DNA from: Dendrobium chrysotoxum
Taxonomy: Eukaryota > Streptophyta > Magnoliopsida > Asparagales > Orchidaceae
Length of the DNA stretch: 64,000 nucleotides
Assembly (NCBI GenBank): GCA_019925795.1
Contig: CM034315.1
Location: 31,502,446-31,566,445 of the forward strand
Reading direction: 5' to 3'
Shown piece after piece: positions 12,442 through 24,900 of this stretch. The notes beneath the pieces were generated by a model that saw nothing but the letters and a program-made list of their open reading frames with translations, did no database searches and had not been told where the DNA came from. Made by a program: the position numbers and the translations under genes. The first letter of the stretch is position 1, and the number at the start of each line of letters is the position of its first letter.

Positions 12442-15400
12442 TTACCTTTTTTGGAAATTTAATTTTCCTGTGTAGTACATAAAAAGGCAAGCAAATGCAA
12501 AAGGAAAACAAGCAATAATAAATCCAACTATCCCCAATTCATTATAATGAAATCCATAGTAGTCTTTCAAGAAAGCTGCTAGTTCTTTGGTTTCACCAAA
12601 TGCTGTAATTTGTTGGGACACATCTCCAAATTGAGAAGTAATCAAACCATTTAGAGTCCATTGTGTTGGACAAATCATGTAGAGCCAAAGCCACCATCTA
12701 GGGATATGCTGTTTCAAATAAAAAAAATGAAGTTATGTTTAAATCAGAGTTTATTCCTCTACTGATTTTAGGCTTATGAAAAAATATGTGATCAATTTTA
12801 ATCGTGTTATCGAGGAAGCAATTTTGATTTTTAATAGTTCTTTTTGGGTAGTTAGAGAAGACTTTCTTTTGATAATTTATTTAATTTCAACATAGCACAA
12901 AAACTCAGTATTGCGTATGTATTGGTCTTCTTACTTGTCATAAAAGCTTGCATGCTAATTGATCTATTAGAATTCGATTTTTTGTTGAAGCTTAAAGCCA
13001 GTTATGGTATTTTCTTATGTTAAATAAAATTAATACAATTTGATTTTACAACTATGTGACATATGAGAAGATAAGGCTTGCCTTTTGTTCGTTAGGTTTA
13101 TAGTAAAACTGCGCAAGAGATTTGCCCTATGCTGTTGTAGTTCGTAAATCTCATAATAAATTTAAAGTCAAGTTTTTTCTATGGAAATGCTACATTAACA
13201 ATAAGTTAGCTCTGCTTTTTTGGTTGCTTTCTTTTTTTTTTGGTGTGGTATAAAACCTGCAACGCAGCCAGCTCTTGAGCAGGCTCCATTGCCTCCTTTC
13301 AAACGCATTATCATATGAATAATGCTTAAAACATATGTTTATATGCTAATATTTAAATGCTTGTAAAGTTAATTTTATGACCAGAAGCATATGTGCATTA
13401 CCGATTTTGGAATCATGAATCCAGAGAACAGATTGAGAATTGAGTAAACTGCTGATGCCAGTACAGCAGCAACTTGAACATTTGGGCTCAATGACATTAT
13501 CAGCATTCCAAGGTAATTGTAGTGCAGCAGCGTACAAAACATTATATAGAAGTACCAGAAAAACTTGTTAGCAGACCAAGAGTAACCTATTGTTGGATAT
13601 GTGATTATCGTGTATGTTGCCGCTAGAAAGAAAATACAAGGGACTTCTACAATAACCTGCAACATAAAATAAATGGATTGGTCAAAATGAACGTGGCGTA
13701 AAACATTGACAAAGCCATTTCTTTGAAATAGATGCTATTTGGATATTTAAATTAACTGGTGACACAATGTTTTACCTGGGCCAATGAGTAGATGTAAGAA
13801 GAATACATCCCAGCAAATCTTTCTCTGTAGAAAACAAGCCTTTCTCTTGCTACAATTGGTAGAACTGTTGAGCAATTGTTTATGCCTAAGAAGATCGTAG
13901 CAATGAACATAGATCCCACTATGCTGGTCATTTCTTGCTCATTGTTTCTACAGATCAAAGAAAAAGGTTTGCTCATTTGTGAAGTTCTGTAAGCTTTAAC
14001 AACATTTTTGTCAAGTTGATAATTGTGCAAATATCAGAATATGGTGTGAATGAAATACAACAGGAGGCTAAGAACATTCTTTACTTATGGAGAGTGTTTT
14101 AATTTATTTTATCGATTTTGTCATTCCGACTCCACAGTGAGATAAAGGCTTGTTGTTTTTGTTGTTGTTATTGTTGCATGTAAAAATTGGCAAGTAATAC
14201 ATTTTCTCTCTATAAAAAGCATAAAAAAATAATTTATTTCATTCAATCATCTATTCTGATTTCTTGGTTTCCATGCTTGTGAGAATCTCAGTCACTTTCA
14301 TCTAAAATCCTCAGAATCTTAAAAGTTCCTATTTTGATGTCCATGTTTCTTGTTCAAAATGGATCTTATATGTTCTATTAGCGATGCATTTTTTTTCTTT
14401 TGCATTAATCTTTCTTCTAGTAATATTTTGTTAGCAATATTGTCTTTAAATGACTATAGTTAGTACAGAATGTTGATAGAATGAGAAATGCCAAACAAAT
14501 TGGCATTCGCACATGAACATGATGTGGAATATTTTTTCCACTTTACTTCCTGCTAGGAAGCTACATATCATGGATGTTTGTTTGATTTGGTAATTTTTTC
14601 CCTATTTACCTAGTTCTTTATTCTAGGCGAGTCTGCATTGCTAAATAATTATCTGTTTTTGCCACATCTTTTGATGCTTATATTTATCCATTGACATTAT
14701 GCAGTTGGACCATTTATGCAAAAACGGTCAAAATAGAACATTTGAAAGGCCTAATTGCCTACCTTGAGGTATTCAATTCTTCATTTCAACCCTGCTATAT
14801 GATAATGAAATTTATTAAGTAATTTTAAGTTTTTTTTTTTCTGATAATTTTCCATGTTATCTAAGCATATCTTTTTCTTCTTTGTTTTTTATACACTACT
14901 TTTTGCATCTAATAGCTTATTCTTAAATGTGAAGGTAAGCATAAAAATATTTTATTTTACTTTAGTTTTTTATGTGCATGTCTAATATCCTGATAGATGG
15001 ATGTATAGTAGGTGATTCATGCAATTTCACCCATAGTGACCATTGAATTTCTTATGGCATTGTACCAACTAAAAAAGAGATTTAAATAACAATATAAACT
15101 TACATTTTTTTGCCTTTTTGCCAAAAGAGCGCCGCAAACAACACTGATAAAATTGTTGTAAATGTAAGGCGGACGATATTGTATGTTGGGCTTCTCCAAT
15201 ATGACATTGATAATTTCCAAAGGCATGCTTTAAGCTGGACCAATCTATTGTGGGGTTGATGCTTTTGAATTTGCATTTTACTGGGATCCTGTGGCGGGAT
15301 ACTTAACTGATCAACTAACTCTTTACATGCCCTGTGTATGAGGGTAAATTTTGAGATATAAATATCATGAATACATTTATGTGGATGGACTTGGAACACA

Positions 15401-15904
15401 ATAATCTTTTAGCAAAAGGAAATCTTTGCATAGCATTATTTTAATTTGATTTAAAGCTGAATTTTAAAGAGATACCTTTAATAAGCTCTCCCCATGTTAA
15501 AGCTCAAAATAATAATGATGATGATGATAGATTGAATATAATATAGGGTTCTTAGAAATAAATCTCACATATTAGCATAGATGGACAATAGGTCTTGGCT
15601 ATATTTAAGGGTATATCAATTTTAAGGATGTGATCACAGGCAAGAAAATCTTGATTATGGTCCTTGGTGAACTTTTTATAGAGTATTATAATTGCATCAG
15701 CTAGGGGAGTTAAGCCAAGGGCTTGAAACTAAATTTACGATCCTCAAAAATTGAAATGTGTGGTACTTACAGATGCAAAGGGGAATCCTTGTAGACATCA
15801 GCAAAATCAATACCTAGGCTTTGTTCCATTGGACCTGAGGTAATTTCTAGCATCCAAGTTGCTGGATTGTAGTTATCTTTTATTTTTGGAATGCCTGGAA
15901 TATT
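12442..15904 (-). CDS. PDR transporter exons 20-24: second transmembrane domain and C-terminus
   Basis: Residues 1067-1417. Exon 20 has the PDR block YNPATWMLEITS. Exon 21 contains QLKACLWKLSMSYWRSPTYN leading to the first span and FWQKGKK. Exon 22 has the extracellular/TM block VARERLVFYRERFAGMYSS. Exon 23 holds VIVEVPCIFFLAATYTIITY and several spans, ending GFMIPKS. Exon 24 holds HIPRWWLWLYMICPTQWTLN, TSQFGDV and the last span, ending KLNFQKR-stop (TAA at 12444-12442). The C-terminus matches the family closely, so the reading frame is preserved to the end even though exon 20 lies 8.8 kb from exon 19. Introns 20, 21 and 23 (439, 1156 and 693 nt) contain nothing recognisable. Confidence 0.9.
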
Positions 15905-18900
15905 CTGTAGAAAAAATATTATAGTTAAATGCCAATGCTTTAGAAAATCAGTTAGAGCTCATGTGGTTGATAGTAAATAGAAATCATGTTTTAGAAATGA
16001 TAAATTTATTTTTAATCATATTATGTATGAAAATAAAATCATCACATTTAAGAGATTTTGACGGTGTTAGTAGATTTTAAACCCATATTAATTTCTAATT
16101 CCATCAAACCAAATGATAGATTAATGTAAATTCAATGCTTTCAAATTTTTTTTTTAACTTCAAGCAACAATATAAGCCCATACTATGTTCAAGCATAAAA
16201 GAGTGAAATGGAGGCATAGGAAACATCTAGTTCCCATATCAAGGCAATTGATTTAGGTTTTATTTGGGACAGCTTTCTTAATACTTTTTAAAGTAGCTAT
16301 TTAGTATAAAAAATTCTAGTTCAAGAAATTTTTTACTAAAAAGCTGTTTTAAAAAGCAATAAGAAAGTCATTCCAAATGAATTCTTAGCATGTAAAATGT
16401 ATGGATTGTCAAAAACATTGTACGAGATCATAAAGATGTTAGGAAACAATACAAATTAATATTAGCTGCATAATACAGATTCATTATATTGAGAACGTTA
16501 GTCCATATGATGCATACTCGAGAAGATCAATCAAGCTTAGTTGCACAATATTTGCTTGCCTGATGGATTCTCTTTTTTTTTTTTTTCACTAGTTTCTAAT
16601 AAACGAGATTAGCTTCACCTTTTAGGGTTTTTTAGAACTTATAGCACATATAAAAAATAAACTTGACGAATATGAGCGATATTATTTTTTTTGGAAATTA
16701 AAAGTTACACTTTTGCCTATCTCTAGAATGTCCATATTATGGAAATGACCGATTCTTCATTCTAATGAAATCTGCATTTTGTACTGGTATTGTCATCCAT
16801 TTCTTTCACCCGTTTCCTTCCTTCAACATTCAAAAGTTATTTGCATCGCCTAAAAACAACATTTAGTGATTGTTTTCCTTTAAGCTACCTTGATGCTATA
16901 ATTTCAAACTCTTGTTGGTGTGCACAAATTTATATTTTGGATGTCCAAAATATTATTCTACTACATTTTTTTTTGTACAAAATGGAGAAGCAAAAAGGTG
17001 ATTAGTTCAGTTCTCCAAGATAAAATTTTTGCCAATTTGTGCATATCAAGTTTGTTAAGGGGTTTGAGAGATATTTGACAATCGTTTTCATTAAAACTTT
17101 AATTTTCTCTATTATATTGAAGCAAACTAATTAATGATTAATTGAAATTGAACTTCTCATATTCTAATGAAAAATCAATATTTATTTCTAATTTAGTATT
17201 CAGCCATTTTAGAAGAGGTAGAGTTCATTTTTATTGCCACACATTTTTCCTTTATTATTTAGGTCCATTACCTGAAATCTGCAGTGTGATAAATTTCTTT
17301 CTATTGTTTTTTCCTGAATAAAGAGAAGAAAAGGGAATTTTAGAGAGAGTGTGTCCAGAATTTTAGAGAGAGAGAGTTCAGAATTTTGAATTTCGATATG
17401 GCGGCGGAGGATCGCCGATCGCCGATTCGCTGGTGATCGGCTGTCCAAATCTTCGTATCCACCGAAGGATCACTGGAATGGGAAGCAATCGAATGCCCTT
17501 AGAAGCAATTATCCGATCTTTCCCGCGTATAATCGGGAAAATGGTTTCAAATAAAAGCCTTTGAAGATTAATGAAGGAAATCATCCACTTGTTCGAAGGA
17601 ATGCTGATGTTGAAGGCAAAGGAAAGGAAGTTGTAGATCTACGTGATAACAGAAAGAATTGTGATTCGGGAGACGTTTCCTCATCTCCGAAAATTAATCT
17701 TGGATTCAAAGCAAATGATTATGAAGCTTCTTGCTCATCTTCTTTCAGGTTAAGAGTGAACAGATTTTCAAATCAGGTTTTCAAGGATGGAGATCGAATT
17801 GTCAATCGTTCGTCTGATCAGGGAATTACAAATCCAGGTGCTGATGATGTTAATACAACACTTCACGTTGAAAGTAGAGTGAACTTGTCTCTGGTTCCTT
17901 CTGAACTGGGAACTTCTGTTCAGAAGAATCAATTTTTGAATGCTTGGATGAAAACACAACATATCAAGATCAATCTTCCGGATCAAGATTACCGGAATGA
18001 GGACATCATTGTGAAGCTTGATGAAACTAAAGTGGCAAAGAATGTGGAAGTCCTTAAAAACTCCCTTGTTGTGAAAGTGTTTGGTAAGAATATCCCTTTT
18101 CCTTTTTGTAGTATCGAATTGAGACGTCAATGGGCTAGATTTGGTGGATTTCATTTAACATCCCTTGGGTTAGATTGGATTTTGTGCTCGTTCCAATCTA
18201 ATGAAGCTATGGAAGAAGTTCTTAGTGGTAGTCTTTGGTATGTGGGGGGACATATTGTTGGGATTGATAAATGGACACCACAATTTTCTCAAGAATCCTT
18301 AAAAGGGTTAACACCACCTATTTGGATTCGCTTGCCGCATTTGCCGCTACATTGTTGAGATGAAACAAATATTGCTAAGATTGCTTCAAAGGTGGGATAT
18401 CCTATGGCATTTGATGGCAATATGTTTAGATTGGGGAGGAGAGTTTGCGAGGATTTATGTCCGTATAAACTTAGACTCTAAATTACCTCATAGTGTTTGG
18501 ATTTAGGGGTCAGATGGAAAATTTTTTCAGAAGATTGAGTATGAGAAGATTTCTTCTTTATGTTTTACTTGTGGTAAGATTGGACATAAATCAGATTTCT
18601 GTATGGAGAATCATAATAAACAAATTAATAAAGGTGTTAGTAATCTTGTTGAGGAAATTCATGGAAAAAGCAAGGTAGTTGATGCTCCTATATCAAATGA
18701 TTCTAAATATGATCCTTGGATGCATGTGAAGTTCAGGAACAGGAAGAAGATATGGGGCTGAATAAGAATTTTGCTAAAACTGGCCTTAAGAAGTCTGTTG
18801 AAAATATAAATATTAAGTCTGCTTCTGGCATAGATAATGAAGGTACTCAGGCAGAGCATAATTTGTTATCTTCGATTGCTGAGGTTGGTGAGATCTTGAA

Positions 18901-21900
18901 AGATAAAGAAGCTGGGATTGATTCCAGTATTGACCTCGCTGGAATTAAGGCTAACAAGTTCAGTATATTAATTATGCAGCAGGAGGTGGGCGTAGATGAT
19001 CAAAATAATAGTGGGGAAGATGCAGATAGATCGGGTGTATCCATTTCTAGATCATCTGCGGACGAAGAAGTTACTGACCTGAAGGATGTGAGGCAAAAGG
19101 ATGAAGTGGAATTGGATGGGGAGGAGTTGAACATAGCTATGGAAGGTTTGGATTCAACGACTGATTACTTGCCTGATGCGGAGAAGAATGCTACGGAAGA
19201 TGTTGCACCACAAAATGATGGAAGCTACAGGGCAACCTTCAATCCAAAGTCTGATTTCAGAAATGATTCTAAAGCTTTAACGGATGATAATAGTTCTAAG
19301 GCTATAAGTTCTTCAAGTGTTAAAATTAAACGCTTGAAGGAACTTAAATCATTGGGACCTGTTGAAGCAATTCCTAGGAAACAGAAGGGTGATTTGAAGA
19401 TGGGTAAGGGTGGCGAGGAGAGATCCCTGGTGCTTACTAAATGTCTTCATTTATGTTTTGGAATTGTAAAGGAGCCAAAAAGAGGGAGGCTTCTCTTTAT
19501 CTTAAAAGAAATTGTGAGAGATAATGGGGTTTTTTTCATTGGGTTGTTAGAAACTAAGTTGGCTTCTATTGAGAGGAGGGGTGTTAATAGACTTATTAGG
19601 GAGGATTGGAATTTTTTTCATCATCCTGTTGTGGGTACTTCGGGTGGAATTCTTGTTCTTTGGAATAGAGGGGAGGTGTCTTTTGATGTTATTGAGAGTT
19701 CATCTCAATGTGTGTTGGGATCTGTTCATATTCCTAATGGGGGGATGTGGAATGTGTCTACTGTGTATGGTAATAAAGATGTGTATGTGAGAAGAGAGTT
19801 ATGGGATACAATTGAGAGATTTTCTTCCTCTAACATTCCTTCTATTGTTGGTGGGGATTTTAATTGTTTGTTGTCCAAAGAAGATAAGAGAGGGGGGAAG
19901 AGATTTATTTTCTCTCAAGGGCCTCAGGAAATGAGGGCTTTTATGGCTAACATTGATTTTCATGATGTAGGTGTAAGTGGTCCAAGATTTACTTGGTGTA
20001 ACAACAAAGAAGGAACATCGAGAATTTGGGAAAGATTGGATAGATGTTTTGATTAACTCGGCTGCCATACAAAGTGTTCTGTTTACTTGCATTAGGCATC
20101 TTGTAAGAGTTGCCTTAGATCATAGTCCAATTGTTTTCAAGATTAATGAATGTCCCTATCCTCAAATGAAGTTCATCCGGTTTGAAGATGTATGGAAAAC
20201 TTTTCCTGCTGCTTGGAATGTGGTCTTCAAAGCATGGAAGAAACCTGATTTTGGTGATGATGCAAAAATTCTTAATAGGAAGATGAAGAGATCGTTGAAG
20301 GTTTTGTATTTCTGGAATAAGAACAAACAGAAGAGCTTAAATGAACTCAAGGAGTTGAAGAGGGAGATTTTGTGTCTTCAATTAAAAGAGAGTGATGCTG
20401 GTCTCTCGTTGGAAGATTGAAGTTGCTTAGAAGGAAGGTGAATGAGTTGAATGTGACGTTGAGTTGGCTAGCTACATGGTGGATTCAAAGGGCTAAGGTG
20501 AGGTGGGTTGATGAAATGGATTCTAACTCCAAATTCTTCCATAATTATGCTTCAACTAAGAAGAATGGTAACTTCATTAGACAAATCAAATATGAGAATT
20601 ATGCAGTTAGTTGAAGATCAACATGACATTGAAGCGGTTTTCTTTGAGTATTTTAAGAAGAAATGGAAATCCAGAAAATGTGATTTAACGGGCTGGCCTG
20701 ATGCTTGTCCAGATCAGAGAATTGGCTTAGAAGAATGTGATAAGCTAGATGCGGATTTTACTTTCTCAGAATTTTATGAAGCAGCGCATCAAATGGCGAA
20801 TAACAAGTCTCCTGGGATTGATGGTATGACTGCATCTTTTTTAAAATTTTATTGGGAAATTATTAAAAATGATTCTTTGAGGGAAATTGATAGTTTTTTT
20901 AAATCGGGTTATATGAATCTGATGTGGAAGGATACGCTTATTGTACTAATTCCTAAAGTGAAAAATCCTATGGAACCTTCTCAGTTTAGACCAATTAGTT
21001 TGTGTCAAACTATTTATAAGATTGTGGCAAGAATGTTAATGAATAGATTGAAGTGGTGTCTTCCTAGAATCATTACTGAAGATCAGGTTGCTTTTATCCC
21101 GGGAAGATCGATGCGGACCATTGTTTGTTAGCCCAGGAAATCTTTCATAAATTCAGATTTTCTACATCTAAGAAGGGTCTTATGGCAGTCAAGATTGATA
21201 TGGAGCAAGCATATGATAATATGGGTTGGCCGAAACTAATTAAAACATTGGATTTGTTTGGTTTTCCAATCAAATTCTCCAAGCTGATCATTGAATGTGT
21301 GAAGAACGCTAGATTTTCTATTCTTATAAATGGGAGGATGTCCAACTGGATCAACGCAAAGAGTGGATTCAGACAGGGATGTCCATTGTCCCTATTCTTA
21401 TTTATTATGTGCTCTAAGATTTTATCAAATTCCATTCTATAGAGAGGTGTTGAGCTGGATATTAAGATTGTGCCTCAAGCAGAGAAAATTTCAAGTTTAT
21501 TGTAGGCTGACGATGTTCTTCTCTTTTTTAATGCTTCTCACAGAGCGGCGGAGAATATGAAGGGTATTATCGATGAATATTGTAGTTGGACGGGGTAGAA
21601 AGTGAACAAAAAGAAATCTCAAATCTTCTTTGGCAAATCAGTTGATGTGGCAAGAAAGAGGTATATTTCTAAGATGCTTGGCTATAGAAGTGTCAAGGAA
21701 GTTAAGTATCTGGGAGTTAAAATAGCTTTGAGAAGGTTGAAATCTTCAGATTTTCAGGAAATCACGGTTCGAAGTTTAATGTTTGGGGAAACAATGCCTC
21801 TCCTTGCCTGGGAGAATTCTACTTATCAAATCTTCACTCTTGTCTCTTCCAATTTTTCGTGCTACTCATTCTTTGGTTCCAAAAGGGGTGTTATTGAATC

Positions 21901-24900
21901 TTGAAAAATTATGTAGAAGTGGCAAGAATGTTAATGAATAGATTGAAGTGGTGTCTTCCTAGAATCATTATTGAAGATCAGGTTACTTTTATCCCGGGAA
22001 GATCGATGCTGACCATTGTTTGTTAGCCCAGGAAATCTTTCATAAATTCAGATTTTCTACATCCAAGAAGGGTCTTATGGCAGTCAAGATTGATATGGAG
22101 CAAGCATATGATAGTATGGGTTGGCCGAGCATATGATAGTATGGGTTGACCGACACTAATTAAAACATTGGATTTGTTTGGTTTTCCAATCAGATTCTCC
22201 AAGCTGATCATTGAATGTGTGAAGAACGCTAGATTTTCTATTCTTATAAATGGGAGGATGTCCAGCTGGATCAACGCAAAGAGTGGATTCAGACAGGGAT
22301 GTCCATTGTCCCTATTCTTATTTATTATGTGCTCTCAGATTTTATCAAATTCCATTCTACAGAGAGGTGTTGAGCTGGATATTAAGATTGTGCCTCAAGT
22401 AGAGAAAATTTCAAGTTTATTGTATGCTGACGATGTTCTTCTCTTTTCTAATGCTTCTCACAGAGCGGCGGAGAATATGAAGGGTATTATCGATGAATAT
22501 TGTAGTTGGACAGGGCAGAAAGTGAACAAAAAGAAATCTCAAATCTTCTTTGGCAAATCAGTTGATGTGGCAAGAAAGAGGTATATTTCCAAGATGCTTG
22601 GCTATAGAAGTGTCAAGGAAGTTAAGTATCTGGGAGTTAAAATAGCTTTGAGAAGGATGAAATCTTCAGATTTTCAGGAAATCACGAATCATGCTTTGGA
22701 GAAGTTTAATGTTTGGAGAAATAATGCCTCTCCTTGCCTGGGAGAATTCTACTTATCAAATCTTCACTCTTGTCTCTTCCAATTTTTCGTGCTACTCATT
22801 CTTTGGTTCCAAAAGGGGTGTTATTGAATCTTGAAAAATTATGTAGAACATTCATTTGGCATAAAGGGTAGGAATGGATTACATTACATGGCGTGGGCTG
22901 ATTTGTGTAAACCGAAGATGTTGGGTGGAGCGGGTATTCATTCTATCCTTAACAAAGTTGGTGCTTTGAGAGAAAGGTTGGCTTGGAATTTCATCCAGAA
23001 TCCTTCATCACTCCATAATCGCACTATTGCTGTTAAATATGATATGGATGTGTGGAATGTGAACATTAAAAGAGGATCCTCATCGACTTGGCAAATACTA
23101 TTGGATGATGCTAGTCTTCTTAAGCCGATTACTAGATGGAGGGTGTCTAATGGTAACAAGATTAGTATTCTCGATGATGCTTGGATCCTGAATAAAGAGT
23201 TGAATAGATGGCCTACATTTATGGATCACGTGGGTTTACATGATTTGAAAGTTCAAAGCTTATTAACTTCAGATGGAAGATGGAATTATTCAGAAATTCA
23301 GAAGTTATTCAATGCGGATTTGGCTTCCTTACTTATGCAGGTTCCAATTTATTCTACTGTTGATGAAGATCATATTGAACTGCTGCTTCAATATTCAGGC
23401 AAGTCAATTTCTTCTATTGCATATCTAGCTTGATTAGAAAAGCTTTATGTGGAAGAGATTGATGTGGTTATGAAATGGCTTTCTAAATTGAAACTCAAGC
23501 CAAAGATTCATTGTTTTTGGTGGAGACTTAGTAAGGATGCACTTCCTATAAATGAATATCTTAATCATAGGCAGCTTACTGAGATTACTACTTGTGTTAG
23601 AGATTGTGATGAGATTGAGAGTATATCTCATATTTCTATGCATTGTAAGTACCTCATTGAGATTATTATGAAAATTAGAGAATGGGGGTTCAATGTTCCG
23701 ATTTTTTCAATCTATGGAGGAAGGTGTTGAGGAACTTAGAAGACTTTCAAACATGAATCCAAGTATCATTCGGGTATACATGACTTTGGGGTTCTTCTCT
23801 TGGAAGAATAGGAATGATGTTAAACATGGTGGTGATGTTTTTTCGGTTTTAGTGACTGCAACAAATATTTTGGTAACAGCAATGTAGCCAAGAGTTAATC
23901 CAATACTGAAAGATTGGGATTTTAGTCTCCGTTCGGAGTTTTTGAATCTCTGGCATCACCCACCATTAGATTGGATTAAAATCAATGTGGATGCTCCTTT
24001 GCTAAGTTCTAATCTTGGAGGAATTGGAGGAGTGATTCGGGATGATAAAGGTAGATTCCTATTTGCTTTTGGCAAACAAATGAAGCATTGGGATATAACC
24101 CAATTGGAAATTCAATCGGTGCTATTCATTAGAGAAAATTTTCAAGATTGACTATTTGATTATAAAGGAGTGGTTGTTGAAGGTGATAATGTAAATATCA
24201 TTAAATTGATTTGTGACTCGATGAAGGCTTCTAATTGGAAGAAAGAGAGCTTCTGGAATAAGGATCTTCGGTTTTTGCACAAGTTTAATAATATTATTTT
24301 TCATTTTGTTCCTAGAAGTTGTAATAAGGTGGTAGATTGGTGTCCCACATATGCTTTAAGTAGAGACTTTATTTGGGATAGTTTTGATTTTAGTAACATT
24401 CCTTCTTTAACAAAGTGTGCTTTGTTAAAGAAGGAATGTAATAGTTTTCATTAGTAGTTTGTAATAGTTTATTTCCTTTAATGCAAATTGCATCTTTAAA
24501 AAAAAAAGAATATCATAATTCATCTTTTTTCTTGTCATGCATGATATTTTTTTGCTTTTTATGCAATTCCAACTTTTTTTTTTTCTTAAAACACTTCTAT
24601 ATTTTGTGTTACTTGTGAGTGCAATACAACATTTCATTATAGAATTTCTTGCTTACTACTTTATAGAGTATACAACAAGAATAAATTTTAAAATTTTCTA
24701 TCAAAAGCTTACCTCAAAATATTCAATAAGTTTCCTTGAATTTTCACCTAATGGCCCATTGAAGATTATCTGACCGCCTCTCTTCATTAGAAGTAACTAC
24801 ACAAAAAAAGCTATCTGATCAGCATTAGCATGTATGAAATCTTATAGAAGATAGCTGAGGAGATGAACAATGATTTATCTTGACATGATAAAATCAAGAT

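Larger units (their letters stand above)
17335..24507 (+). mobile_element. Degenerate L1-type LINE inserted antisense in PDR intron 19
   Basis: A near full-length plant LINE: GA-rich leader, ORF1 (DUF4283 plus CCHC knuckle), ORF2 (endonuclease, reverse transcriptase, zinc-binding region, RNase H), and a 3' tail ending in ten A residues (24498-24507). Its 3' UTR (TTTGTAATAGT...) matches the one at 49360-49427. Multiple in-frame stops and frameshifts make it inactive. A 0.9-kb tandem duplication lies inside the RT region (21024-21918 and 21919-22848). I found no clear target-site duplication, so the 5' limit is approximate. Confidence 0.85.
15905..24712 (-). other. Intron 19 of the PDR gene, 8.8 kb, with LINE and MITE
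   Basis: Lies between donor GAG|GTAAGC (24712) and acceptor CTACAG|AAT (15905). Other introns of the gene are mostly 70-1400 nt. The expansion is mainly the antisense LINE at 17335-24507; a foldback MITE lies at 16254-16387. The unique remainder is only about 1.5 kb of AT-rich DNA. Exon phase across it is intact, so splicing of this long intron is required for a working protein. Confidence 0.85.

Noticed and set aside
16790..17005. 71-aa plus-strand ORF in intron 19
   Set aside because: No homology recognised; AT-rich intronic sequence, chance length.
18716..20056. 446-aa ORF as a single novel protein
   Set aside because: It joins the LINE ORF1 tail to the ORF2 endonuclease because a frameshift near 19500 puts both in one frame; relatives have separate ORFs.
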